This document shows, piece by piece, positions 11,640 through 23,400 of a DNA stretch of 64,000 nucleotides. A model generated the notes under the pieces. It made no database searches. It was not told where the DNA came from and was given only the letters and a program-made list of their open reading frames with translations. The stretch spans positions 49,907,585 through 49,971,584 of the forward strand of contig CATQJL010000316.1 of assembly GCA_958299035.1 (NCBI GenBank). Direction: 5' to 3'. The position numbers and the translations under genes were made by a program. Source of the DNA: Cylicocyclus nassatus. Its lineage: Eukaryota > Nematoda > Chromadorea > Rhabditida > Strongylidae. Numbering within the stretch: the stretch's first letter is position 1; every line of letters begins with the position of its first letter.

Positions 11640-12115
11640 GCTGGAGCTTTTACTACTTTCTGGTCGTCTTACGAAAAGAGAGCTCAGAAAGGTTCAATTA
11701 ACCAGTGGTTTCCTCAGCTGACGCTTTTACTACCTTCTGGTCGTCTTACGTAAAGAGAGCACAGAAGGGTTCAATTAATCAGTGATTTTCTGCCAACTAA
11801 CGCTTTTACTACCTTCTGGTCGTCTCAAGAAGAGAGAGCTCAGAAGGGTTCAATTAATTAGTGGAGAAGTATTCAGCTGGGGCTCTTACTACTTTCTGGT
11901 CGTCTCACGAAGAGAGAGCTCAGAAGGTTCAATTGACCAGTGAAATTTTCTTCGGTTGACGCTTTTACTACCTTCTGGTCGTCTCACGAAGAGAGAGCTC
12001 AGAAGGGTTCAATTAATCAGTGAAGAAGCCTGCCAACTAACGCTTTTACTACCTTCTGGTCGTCTCACGAAGAGAGAGCTCAGAAGGGTTCAATTAATTA
12101 GTGGAGTGTCTGCCA
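11640..12115. repeat. Minisatellite of six ~80 bp units in the LTR-element leader
   Basis: Units begin near 11645, 11723, 11801, 11881, 11958 and 12041. Each contains TTTTACTACCTTCTGGTCGTC followed by GAGAGAGCTCAGAAGG and TTCAATTAAT. The array fills the leader between the 5' LTR and Gag and is not present elsewhere in the window. Confidence 0.9.
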
Positions 12116-12162
12116 CGCGGGACTTTATCAGCTTTCTGGGTAGCAAACGCCAGAAAGTGAAC

Positions 12163-12181
12163 CGTAGGCCGAATGCACCAA
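12163..12181 (-). promoter_or_regulatory. Candidate primer-binding site
   Basis: Immediately inside the 5' LTR the minus strand reads TTGGTGCATTCGGCC. The TGG followed by GCA-T-CGGCC resembles the complement of a tRNA-Gly 3' end ending in CCA, with one extra base. The position is right for a primer-binding site. The tRNA identity is inference. Confidence 0.5.
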
Positions 12182-12594
12182 TTTGGTATACACCAAGCTG
12201 GTACCACTACGTTGTATAACTGTTTATTCGATAGTAGCGGAGCAGCCGCTGACTATCAACAGTGAATATGCGGAACAGCCGCTGACGATAGTGGTATTAA
12301 TCGAACCAACACCAGAACTGAGTATTCAGGCCCTTTTATGCCACTATTTTGGGCGTGGATAACCTGAATGCTCACTTCTGGTAAACAATAGTATCATACA
12401 GCATGAAGGATTGCCTACATGAAAGTAGGCGCCGCCAAGTAGACTATCAAGCACAGCTGAGGGGTGACCCGGCGGCTTAAGTGGTCAGTGAACAATAGGG
12501 TTTGTCAACGACAAGCTAACAGATATGCTAAATATAACATACACGGTAGATCTACAATGCTAAAGGTTGTAGATTATTTGGATAATCTACGACA
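12182..12594 (-). repeat. 5' LTR of the BEL/Pao element, intact
   Basis: 413 bp. In element orientation it begins TGTCGTAG and ends CCAAA. It preserves the uninterrupted target of the Helitron-like insert found in the other LTR. Confidence 0.93.
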
Positions 12595-12873
12595 ACCCCC
12601 TAGTCGGTCGGTGGACGAATTCGAATTCGAACTGGAGCAGGCAGGTCGGGACAGAGCACGGCACCTTAGCTCTCCGTTCAAATTCACGCATTCACTTTGC
12701 GTATTTGTTCGCCATTGCTTAGCAGTTTTTGTTTTGTTACAACGTTTTTGACCTATATTGAGTTTTTGTAATTGCTGAGCGTTGTCTCCTGCCGCGTTCT
12801 GCCGTGACAGGCCTGCTCCAATTCAAATTTGAATTCGTCCACCGACCGACTAGTGGGGTGAGGACGACCATAG

Positions 12874-13990
12874 AATTAAACTTGCCTTGATGAGTCACGT
12901 TCACGAATACGGGTCAGTCGCTTCCTGGCATAAAGTTTACCCTCATTTATTTACTCTCAGGGCTCGTTGATGAATACGGGCTAAAGATGAACCTTACCTT
13001 GAAGGATTCGTCGATGAAGACGGCCAAATAACCTTGAAGGCAGTGTCCCGGCAGATTTGCGCCCTGGGGATATTGCTATGGTGGGGTTCCTGGTCATTCC
13101 ACTAACCTCCAGGCGCAGTGCGGCTGGTTGATATTCCCCTTGGGCCGAGAAAATAGTACTTGAAGCGGCGCGCGCAACCCCAGTCGGCGCGCGCTCGGAG
13201 GGTGGGGGAACGAAAACCGCCAGGTCCAGCCGCCTCCGCGGACTACTGGTCCTGGAACGACATGCAACAACGCTGCGAAAGGACCAGCTGGTCGCGAAAG
13301 GCGGCTGGACCTGGCGGCTTTCGTTCCCCCACCCGCGCTCGGACGACTTCGCTTGCCGTTCGGCGCGGCACCCCACGACCGCTCTCTCGCATTTTGCATG
13401 CTATCCAAAGCCGCGCCAGGGCGTCCCAATTTTCCATTGAAATTCTCGTTCGAGCTGCCTTTTGGAAATTGGGTAAACGCCCCGAAAAAGGTCTTTTCAC
13501 TCGTTTCAAAGCTCAAATTCGGGGTCTACGGGTCAAGGCCCAGAACATGCAAAAAGATGGAAGTGCAAAATTTGCCGGGACACTGCCTTTGAGGGTAAAT
13601 CGTATCCTTGTAGGGTTGACCCGCAGGGTTCGTTGATGATTACGGCGCTAGTGTATAGGCCAGTAAACATTCCACGATATGCACTCAAAAAGGAACTAAT
13701 AACAAGGAAATTTCTGCTTTTGGAGTATTTTACAGATCGTAAATCAAATGCAGTGGTTCTACCTTTAAAACGGCTACATTTTTGGCTTGCAGCGTATTAC
13801 ACAGTAGTGAACAATCACCGTGGAATTCCCAAAACTTTCTTACTTTAAGTAGGTCTTTGCGAATGAGTCAAAAGGCAAAGACAGGACCTAGATATGCAGC
13901 TTATACTGCAAAGTCTTTCTAAGGACCTGAGCCTCGTCTCGTAATCGGGCAATTCTCCTCCGGACGAGTTGTTCCAACCACGCGTTAAAT
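12874..13990. repeat. Palindromic GC-rich repeat region
   Basis: A block containing AAGGCAGTGTCCCGGCA at about 13040 recurs inverted near 13575, so the region is broadly self-complementary. At its centre, 13202-13234 and 13300-13332 form a 33 bp hairpin with at most a couple of mismatches (GTGGGGGAACG.. / ..CGTTCCCCCAC), GC-rich against the AT-rich surroundings. Open frames here are shadows of this GC-rich palindrome. From 13660 to 13990 nothing is recognised. Confidence 0.7.
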
Positions 13991-14180
13991 TTTACAACCA
14001 AACGAGGCGCCATCTATGGGGAACGTCCGGAAGGCGACAAATGACCTAGAACAGGCGCAGCTGGGGAACACGCGGAAGGCGACAAATGCCCTGGAACAGG
14101 CACGACTAGTGGCCACGCCCTGTCCGAGTTCTCGTCAACACTCGTCCTTCCAATCTTTGTACTGGAGCGCGTCTGCACGC
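13990..14180. repeat. GC-rich dispersed repeat island 1
   Basis: Contains CGGAAGGCGACAAATG twice and GTGGCCACGCCCTGTCCGAG. The second word recurs at 15900 and the first, inverted, at about 15860 and 18338. It belongs to a family of GC-rich islands between 13.9 and 20.1 kb. Confidence 0.65.
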
Positions 14181-14638
14181 TTTCTACATGTTTCGGTTCT
14201 TGTGTGATACATTTTTGTCTCTGTTCTTGTCTATCCTTTACGGTTCTATATTTTTCACCTTTTGTGTGAACATATCTGCTTATAGGGGTATGAGATGTAT
14301 CATTGAATGCGGGAGTTCCTTCATGTAGTTGCACATATAAGCGAGCAAGAGGAGTCGTCACCTGACTCATCAGAGGTATGACCTTTCTTGTGTTCTGTGC
14401 TCTACTTTTCCATTTCATCATTTCCCTATTTAGATATCACCTTACGAATGTCCTCCCCCTATTAGCTAGCGTTTTCGTTATCATCAAAATGTTTGCGCGA
14501 CTTAATCATTCCATTTTAGTTGAGATATTCGAGGAAGATCGCTTTCAACTTCGTGCGCCATTGCTATGGAATTATGAGGTAAGAGCTCTCACTCATTCGT
14601 TCTGCTTGAACTTCGCCGATCGTTTTTTTTTTTTGAAG

Positions 14639-16650
14639 GATGGATCTCACGCCTAAGTGCAATCGAACAGAGGAGAGCTCAAGGGCCATTGACGTGAGCA
14701 TTGTGTAAACTCTGCTACTTACACTCGAGTTATCAAAACCAAATTCTACTTAAGTTTAACTTTTGTGTATTCATATGTTTTTTTATTTTAGCTATCCTAA
14801 CGGTCCTAGGTTCTTGCCTTTTCTTGAAGAAATGGTTAGACTTAACATGACTTCATTGACTTGTAAGCAGTATTTCTGTATACATAATGGTCCCTGATAC
14901 CGTTGTCGATAATGACTATGTGGAACAAATAGACTTACAAAAGTACTTTGGAAACTTTGTACAGGGATTTCTTGCTTTTGAGGTGAAGTTGTACTCTACA
15001 TTGCTGAGTGATATTATCATTTTCTCTTTTTGTCCTATATCTGGTGCGATTTTGTTGCGAATAAAGTTGTTTTTCTTTCTGCCGTGTCAAACGAAGAATA
15101 GTGAGCAGAAAAAATAAGATGAACTTAAGTATTGACAAAGGCTAAATTCTGAAAGATATCGCGGCTATATTGAGTTCGAGGTCCGGCTGGATACAAATTG
15201 AATTTGACATTTTGCCTGAAAATGAGGATTCTTCTTACTTTGAGACTCGAAATAAAACTGCTTGGCAGCATTTGTTCTGTTTGATCTCTATCCGAATGAT
15301 AGCTACATAACTGCATAGAACTGATGCAATTCCGCTATTCTTATTCAATGCAGAAGCTAATCGAAATGTCATCGGCTTCCAGATTCGTAGAGGTGTGGAG
15401 AGGCGGAGTCTTGCCATCTCACAGCGGGGCGGTTTTTGCTAGCGAGATAGTACGAAAAGCAATGCTATAACATGGAGGTTCAACAAGTTTATCCTTGTTA
15501 CCAAACAAAGTCTGCAACACACCTCCACACGAACCTGGCAACTGATCATATGCGTGAGTTAGATGATGACCGAAATCGAATTTCGCTGCCAAATCTCACA
15601 CTCAATCAGTTTATCAGCACACAATCTACGAGTCTACAACTTGCGTTACGTAACTTTCCTTATACACTGAGTGATCACATCTACCAATTTTACACAACGA
15701 ACTCTTATGGACAAAACAGAGTAGTCGAAGAGGGCACCGCCACCATTCAGGTGCCAGCCTATGCGCCACAAGAGCGTCAATCTGACTAATTGACTCGAGG
15801 CCAGCACTAAACAGCAGGCAAATGGGAGGCGTGGCCATCGTTCCCTCGCCTCCGCTGTTTTTTGTCGCCTTCCGCACCACACCCCACCCGGCGCAGCTAG
15901 TGGCCACGCCCTGTCCGAGTTTCCCGTTGTTAGGATGCTCTGGATATTTGGATTGGGGCGCCTTTACACACATTGCGTATGGCTCTCTCAATCTTTGACT
16001 TCGTGTTTTTTCTCACGTGGTTTTGTTAAACTGTTTTTGTTTCGTGTACGTAGATATATTATTGGTCACTGTAGTAATGTGATGATTTGCTTTACTTTGC
16101 ATTTGCCTATCTGTAAGCATATGCTCTCCAAAACTTCCTTTTGTAAAAAACTTTGTTTCAGGCTGCTATGTATTATCGTCTCCCAGATTCGTGTGGAGGC
16201 CGCTTGCGGACTTCCCTGATTTTTAGAATGAACTTGTTAAACCTCCACGTTATAGCATTGTATCTCGTACTCTCTCGTTAAGCTTATTCTTAAAATCAGG
16301 GAAGCGTGATCCGCTCCACACGATGGGAGCCGATCCTATAGTGCAATAAAAGATCACTCTAGTAAGGAGGTTAGTAGATATCTGCGTTCTTTAGTGATGT
16401 GAACTTTTGTATTTCTTCATAAGTTAGGTATTTAACTGACTTCACAATATTTTTTATATGTTAAATAGTTTTTGTGCAGACCCCGTTCAAGTTGATGAGG
16501 TCGAACGGATAGAATGTGAGTGTAATTCCACCCAACAACGTACTGTAAGCCAGTTACATCGAGTGAAGGTGAGTCATCATTCTTTTGCATCTTCTTTATA
16601 ATACGACTTTTCTTCAGGTTGAAAATAGAAGAAGATTAGGAGCACTTTGA
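14639..16650 (+). CDS. Unrecognised gene, 3' exons only
   Basis: Four segments chain with matching phases and GT-AG borders: 14639-14693, 14792-14862, 16480-16568 and 16618-16650. The last ends in TGA. Together they encode about 80 residues, including YPNGPRFLPFLEEMVRLNM and a CEC motif. The long third intron (14863-16479) holds a foldback repeat. I could not find a start or a frame-consistent upstream exon; a spliceable segment at 14520-14578 does not fit the frame. No domain is recognised. The chain could be fortuitous; the evidence is four splice sites with a continuous frame rather than similarity. Confidence 0.38.
15439..16330. repeat. Foldback repeat inside the unrecognised gene's intron
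   Basis: Arms 15439-15487 and 16233-16283 are imperfect reverse complements (blocks GCTATAACATGGAGGTT / AACCTCCACGTTATAGC). Within it lies GC-rich island 2 (15790-15960), which shares GTGGCCACGCCCTGTCCGAG with island 1. A second hairpin pairs about 16185-16225 with 16282-16325. Confidence 0.7.
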
Positions 16651-17254
16651 GCAAGGACGCATTCTGCGGTGGGATCTCGATATGAGATTGCTCGAGCATT
16701 TCATTTTCTTTTTCTTCTTTATTTTAGCTATGGCTTGCAATACATTGTAATGTTTTAGTGATAATAACCATTCTTTTTTCCTATTGTTAGCATCGCTGCC
16801 TTTTTTTTCATTGAGAATAAAGGAGTATCGTTCAAACTCAAGGACAGAACAGTGCAGAAAAGCACGATAACGTCATGAAAGTAATTATGGAAAGAACTGC
16901 AGTTTGCTAGGCGGTTCGTGTAACTAGACAATTTCGGGTTCCCGGCAAAAAGATTTTGTGTTTCTTCCACCGAAAGGTAGCTGATTTGCAGCAGTATGAT
17001 CGTTTTGATTTATCTTGTCTGTTTGAACAATACCACACACTGCCGTTGTCATGTCCTGAATACCGTTCATGACATGCTCAGTCGTCGCGATGGATCTGAA
17101 TGTGACAAATCGACCTCCGTGAATCAACGGAATGAAAATTGCGGAAACTGCACTCTTAGATCAAAAGAACGCGTTTTTGAAGAAATCGATCTGCTCATAA
17201 CCCGTCTTTTGGATGGTGGATTGCAATTATGTTTTCTCATTTGTTCCAAAGCTA
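16651..17254. other. Stretch without supported gene
   Basis: A 94-codon open frame at 16996-17280 has no recognisable domain and runs into the foldback element. No splice-consistent partner was found. Confidence 0.45.
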
Positions 17255-17256
17255 TA

Positions 17257-18003
17257 CAGTCGAGTAGATTTCCTGCTTAATATAGTGTCCCTGCAGATGC
17301 GACAACGCTGGGGCGTCAATAATTGCCTGACGAGCTCCCGAGCTAGTGTTTTCCAGTGTTTTCTTTGCTTATTCTATGCTTTTTAGGTGACTCGTTGCTG
17401 ATAAAGAAGAAAGGGGTAAGTTAGGGAGTGTTCCTGTTTTCTGAGAAGTTCTATCATCGCATATATTCACAGATAGCCACGTGGAAGCAGTTCGCGTCAT
17501 CTTCTTGTCTACTTTTTTGTCACTTCATGTCTCTTTTTTCTTGTGAGGTACTTCTTTGAACGCTAGTGGGTTTTTACGATTGACTTATTGTCTTTATCAC
17601 ATGAAGTACTTGACTGAAATGCTATTTCTTATGGATGAAAGCCGAAGTTGCTGCAAGACAAGCCAACTAGCGTTCAAAGAAACGCTTCACAAGAAGGAGG
17701 AGGTTTGAAAGAAGAAGTGACAGAAGAAAAGGAGATGACAAAAAAAATAGACAAGAAGCTGACGCGAAATGCTTCCACGTGGAGATATCTGTGAATATGC
17801 GATGATAGAACTTCTCAGAAAACGGAAACTACTCCTTAACTTACCCTTTTCCTCTTTGTCAGCAACGAATCAACTAAAAAGCATGAAATAAGTAAAGAAA
17901 ACAATGGAAAACATTAGCTCGTGAACTCGCAAGGCATTTATTGACGCCCCAGCGTTGTCGCGTCTGCAGGGACACTATATTAAGCAGGAAATCTACTCGA
18001 CTG
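17257..18003. mobile_element. 747 bp foldback transposon with TA target site
   Basis: The two halves are near-complete inverted copies from end to end (CAGTCGAGTAGATTTCCTGC.. at both termini), meeting near 17630. TA dinucleotides flank both ends (17255-17256 and 18004-18005). The CAGT ends with TA insertion point to the Tc1/mariner superfamily. There is no transposase. Confidence 0.9.
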
Positions 18004-20418
18004 TAATAACGTATTTCGCAGGTCTGTAAGGCATGACCTTTTTAATCTTGAATTGAGGAAATCAAAAGTTGCATACCAAACTTATGGACAAGTACCAACA
18101 AGGAGATAAACAAGTTTCAAGTGACACATTTACTCCGTACACTGTTTAGCCCATATTTGACCAGTAGTTTGACTCTAGGCAACAAGTGAATCAATAGGAA
18201 CTCGGAAGAATGCCTCCACCATTAGTGCGCCAGCGCGTGTGCCGAAAAAGCGTCAGTCTCTGGCCTGACTGACCTCGCACTCGGTGTCACAGGCGCTCAT
18301 GAGGGGCGTGGCCTCTATACGCTCGCTCCAACTGGGTTTTGTCGCCTTCCGACCTACACCCGCCATCTATTCCTACCGGGCTGGCTGCGCGGGCGGTTCG
18401 CGCGCGGCAGCCGTGAGTAGCGTTGGGGCGCGCATTGGATAGATATGACATTGCCATGTACCGCCTTTCATCGGCTCAAATGTGCAAACAAAGATTTTTG
18501 CGCCTATCCCAGGATAACAGGCTGCCATGCGCAAGGCGATGTCGATGAAAACATTGGTTTCTACTTCAGTAGCAGCTACCTGATTTTGTATTGCTTTTTG
18601 ACTAGCGCAGTCGAGGATACCCTGTGACTCCTAAGTGCGCCTAATCGTTATTTGGAACTTATTGCTTTTCTACATATGAGAAGGGAAAAGGTTTCAAGAG
18701 TGTTCGTGGCTTCTTCCTAATATGCGAATCTATTTGTTTTCCGTGATCCGCACATGTAAGCGACAACATCAGTTGTGCGGTGATCCTGTATATAAGAGTA
18801 TGCATCAAAAAATTAACAAGCTAACATGATCCCATCATGCTGGACTAGATAAATGAGGAGGAGAAGGTATACAAGAACGCTTGCGTCGCCTACATCTCGA
18901 CATCAACGTTTTGGAATTCCACTAAATTCCCCAACATTACTCAGCAGACTCAGCTTCGGTACTTCTTAGCTGAATTCTTTGTTCCTTTGGACTTATATAG
19001 CTGTGTTCGCAGTCAGAACACTAATGCTAACCAATAAGAGGATCATGACTGCTAGAAAATGTACAACTCAGCCGACACTTTGGATACAAGAAATGGCCTC
19101 CACGGATTCTACGTTTGTGTGTTCTTCGCACATAAGTATTCTCTAATGTATGTATGCATCCGTAATCGATTCATGAACGTCATGTCAGAAGCGTTCGTAA
19201 AAGCAAAGTATTGCTTGATGAATAATTAGCTTCAAAAATCCTACCTCTACTTGGTTGGAATCACTTATGAAACCGTTACACCAATTAGTGTAGATTCGAA
19301 AGCTACTGTAACTGACTACATTCCGTGATTTGCAAAACCTTACGCACTCTTCAAATTTCAATGAACAAGTGAGCATTAGATATTAGATTCACTAGAAATT
19401 CTGACTGTGGAACATAAGCGAACAATCTCATTACTTATGATTCAACTCGGTACACAATCGTAATGGTCTGACCCGATTAGCGAAAGTGATCTTACTTCCA
19501 CTACTTTGGAAAGATTTATTTTGTGATCAAGAGACTCAAAGTCAACGAATGAAATAAATAACTAGTTAATAACCTCTTAGCAACGGCAAGGAAATCTTTG
19601 AAAAATGATGTATAGGGATAGTTCATGGGCGAACATTATGGCAGACAAGCTAAATGCCTTAATCAACATTGTCTTTTTAGCTGACATCTCATATGTAATG
19701 GAGTGAAAGTCCTCCTTAGCACGTTTGGGTTAAGAGGCTAGTCTAACCTGACGTCGCAATCATGGGAGGGATTGCGCGCCCTACGTACAGTCTGCCCCAA
19801 TCGGGATCAGGCCGAACCGTCGGCTGAATTTGCGCGCTCGCAGCGCTAGGGGATTGCGCTGCATACGCGCGCTGTCGCAGAGAGTGAAGAGATTGAGGAG
19901 TGAGCAGACTAACTAGCCGCAGATGTGGCACGAAACCCTCGCGGCGCGGACTCCCGCCATGCCGATTTTGGCCTGGTTAGGATTGGGGCAGACTGTATAC
20001 GGGTGCCGCGCGCGAATCGCCCGCGCAGCCAGCCCGGTAGGAATAGATGCCATCACCAAACGATCATAGCTCGGCGCCCAGAGACGGCAGATAATGAAGA
20101 CAGATTTGTAATTACTGTTCAGTGCTCTTCAAGGGGTATGGATCCCATTCAAAAAGGTCATGTCGACTAATAACATTTTCGTATGAGATGCTTTTTTGCA
20201 CTTCATTACAGAACAATATTGTCGACGTTGGCCACATGGACTGCCTATTAGCTTGTGCGAAGGCAGTGGCTTGCCCAGGCAGTTGCTCCAATCGTTATAG
20301 CACGCGCCTCATGGTTAATGACCGTGAACCGCGGATCCAACAGTGGAGCAGATATTCTTTGCTTACATCATCAGGCTCATACAAAGCGTTGCTTGTTAAG
20401 CCATAGACTCGAGTTCCC
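18004..20418. repeat. Intergenic stretch with GC-rich repeat islands 3 and 4
   Basis: Island 3 (about 18220-18440) and island 4 (about 19740-20060) contain a 43 bp block (18374-18416) that recurs inverted near 20006-20048 with one mismatch (CTATTCCTACCGGGCTGGCT..). Island 4 is itself a foldback, with TACAGTCTGCCCCAATC near 19787 and its complement near 19983. The AT-rich sequence between them has no supported gene. Confidence 0.65.
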
Positions 20419-23400
20419 ATGCCCACCATAGGCATCAAGAAAACCCTGCTGGATAAGCATCTGGGAAAATGCTACAGTGAGTTGTTGGATTTTGGTATGC
20501 GAACTCTGTTATAAATGCGTTTTCAGCGGAGAAGGAGTTTGACGAGCTGTGCTTTGAGTATGGTCTCGAACTGGATGAAATAGTAAGCTATTTCCACCGT
20601 ATTATTTATTTGTTTTTTGGTTGCGTTTTTTCGTCCAAGAAGAGCTGAACTTTATTGAAGACTTCTGAAAAAGTTGCTGTCGAGAAAGAGCGTGGACAAG
20701 CGGCTGCAGGAGATGAACTTTCTGAAGCTGAAGTGTACAAGATCGACATTCCTGCCAACAGATACGACCTTCTTTGTGTAGAGGGATTGTCCAGAGCGCT
20801 ACGAATATTCAAAAATGAGTAAGTTTTGTTTTCAACCAAATTTTTTGGTATTCCTCTTTCAACATCTTCACTGTAACCCATAAACATACGTCGATAATCT
20901 TTATAGTATCAAGCTACTCACAACGGTTCTTGCTTCGATGAGCCCCACTTGATCTTTGCGCTTGTTGGCAGCATAGATTTGGGTGCACGGATATATCCTC
21001 TTGTATGCCTGTGGTTCCGATGGTTAATCTTCATTTTGACTGGCAGCAGAGTGTTAGATACATGAATAGCAGTAGCGCAGCAGCTTTACTTTTACTCTAC
21101 AAAAAACATCGAGTCAGTAACTCGCCGCGATGAAATTCATGCAGTTGTCTCAGTTCAGTTAGTTTTGTTGTATTCAGCCCATTCAGAAGCAGAGGTCATC
21201 GTCTTGAAGGGTAAGGCTATACGAGCTTGAAATGTTTTGCAGCTAAATCGATCCCATGAATTGTCTTCAGCTTTCTCATGACTACGAATTTTCTTTTTCA
21301 GGATCAAACGCCCCAAGTATGTGCTGAAGCGACCGGACGGTCCACTCGAGCAGATAATCGTTGCCAAAGAGGTATGAAGACAACGCTTTTCTTTCTTCAA
21401 AGCACTCTTCGATCAGTTGCTTCATCTATAGACCGCCAACGTCCGTCCTTTTGTTGTGGGTGCTATCCTCCGAGATGTAACCTTCGACTCCGAAAACTAT
21501 GCATCTTTCATGGACCTACAGGTTCTTTTTGTACCTTTGCGTTGTTCCTGTTTCTGGGCAGAAAAAAGGTCTTACTAACACTGTCTAGTATGAGTTGACT
21601 TATATTGGCGATCTTCTTTTCCTTTACTTTCAATTATCCATGCCAATATAGAATGTGCAATGTTTCATAAGCATGTGCAAATTCCAGCACTCTATCACGT
21701 TTTCAATTCAGGATAAGTTACATCAGAATATATGTCGGAAGCGTACTCTCGTGGCGATCGGTACCCATGATCTGGATACCATTTCTGGTAGATTCGTTGC
21801 TTTTGAGCGTACATATGTTTGTTCTTTATACGCTGTTGTTTAGGCCCTTTCAAATACAACGCTGAAATCCCTAAAGACATCAAATTCAAACCTCTTAATC
21901 AAACTAAAGAATTCACTGCGGATGAATTGATGAATTTCTACGCGGTTAGTGATTTCGCTGTTTTGCTTCTCTGATCAGTCCAAATTTTTGGATGCTGCTG
22001 GTTTCTTTTTCTAGACAGACAGCCATTTGAAAGCCTATCTGCCAATCATCCGTGACAAGGAGCGTTATCCCGTCATCCGGGATTCAAATGGTGTTTTGTG
22101 TTCTCTTCCTCCCATTATCAATGGTAATGTTTATACTTTCTACATTTGCTTGCTCTACTCCATCAAGGTTTCAGGTGAGCACTCAAAAATAACTCTCAAT
22201 ACAAAGAATGTTTTTATCGAGGCAACAGCAACAGATCTGCAGAAGGTCTTTATTTCGTGACTATTTTCGTCAAAAATTCCCACGCTAGTGTTTAGGCCAT
22301 TGTGGTCCTTGATACCGTCGTGACGTTATTCAGTCAGTATTGCAAGAAGCCATTCAAGTGAGTTCACCACTGCATAAGCCGAAGTTGCGTAACACTTACG
22401 TTTAGCATTGAACCAGTTGAAGTGGTGTACGAGCAAGATGGTCGGAAAGAAGTTTATCCGGTCAGTTACATTCACACTATGACTGAGTATAGCTTTGATA
22501 ATCTTAAAGCTTGTTTTCAATCTTTTGATTGTTTGTGATCGTTTAAGGTCTTGTCATATCGAGAGATAATCGTGCGGGTTTCCGAAATCAACACAAAAAT
22601 TGGATTCAATCTTGATGCGCAGACTATGGCTACGTTGTTAACTCGAATGTCATTGAAGGCCGAGACTCTTAACGCCAATACTCTAAAAGTAACGTGTGTT
22701 CGTGCATCTTGTCAACTCACGCACCGATGTTATCTCTAGGTTACCATTCCCCCTACTCGACACGACATCTTGCATGAATGTGATGTAGCTGAAGACGTTG
22801 GAGTAGCTTACGGTTTCAACAAGTTGGAACATCGACTGCCTGAGGTTTGTTTTTTGCTTTGATTAAGGTTTTGTGAAATTTCTAGAAGCGTTGCTGTAGT
22901 CAAACACGGTCGCTGAGGCGTTCCCACTGAACAAGCTTTCTGACTTGCTCAGAGGAGAAGTAGCTGCAGCTGGGTGGACAGAAGCTTTGAATTTCGCCCT
23001 CTGCTCGCGAGAAGACATCTCAACTCGCTTGCGAGATGACAAAGCGCTCGATCGTGCCGTGCACATCTCTAATCCGAAAACGCTAGAATTTCAGGTATGA
23101 GTCTGCTTTTTCGGTCTAGGATATTTTTGAGCATAGACTTTAGGTAGCACGTTCATCACTTTTGCCGGGGCTTATGAAGACTATCTCTTCAAATCGTGAC
23201 ATGCCATTGCCACTGAAGCTTTTTGAGCTGCAGGATGTTGTGTTGAAGGACTCCACATCTGGTGAGTGATTATACCAATACTGATACATTCATGTTCACT
23301 TTTCTGTAAACCACCATGTTATGTGCTGTCATTTAGATGTAGGAGCGCGCAACGAGCGACGACTGGCGGCCGTTTACTACAACAAAACCGCGGGCTTTGA

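Larger units (their letters stand above)
7310..12594 (-). mobile_element. BEL/Pao LTR retrotransposon, internally deleted
   Basis: Two 413 bp LTRs (7310-8652 after removing a 930 bp insert, and 12182-12594) bound the element, and a 5 bp ACCCC target duplication flanks it (7305-7309 and 12595-12599). The LTRs differ at four visible positions, all C/T transitions, so the insertion is recent. The internal region on the minus strand holds a Gag frame, zinc knuckles and a DUF1758-type protease. No reverse transcriptase, RNase H or integrase is present, so it cannot move by itself. Net length without the insert is about 4.36 kb. No purine-rich tract is evident beside the 3' LTR. Confidence 0.92.
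7291..12873. mobile_element. Palindromic MITE split by an LTR retrotransposon
   Basis: The left end (7291-7309) plus 12600-12642 is the reverse complement of 12811-12873. Shared blocks include GTCGTCCTCACCCC and CTAGTCGGTCGGTGGACG. The break in the left arm is exactly where the BEL/Pao element with its ACCCC duplication is inserted. Without the insert the host element is only about 290 bp. An AAACTTGC word near each outer flank may be its own target duplication, but that is weak. Confidence 0.8.

Noticed and set aside
13094..13636. Overlapping long frames on both strands
   Set aside because: They fall on a GC-rich palindrome, where stop codons are rare in all frames; no domain or splice structure supports them.
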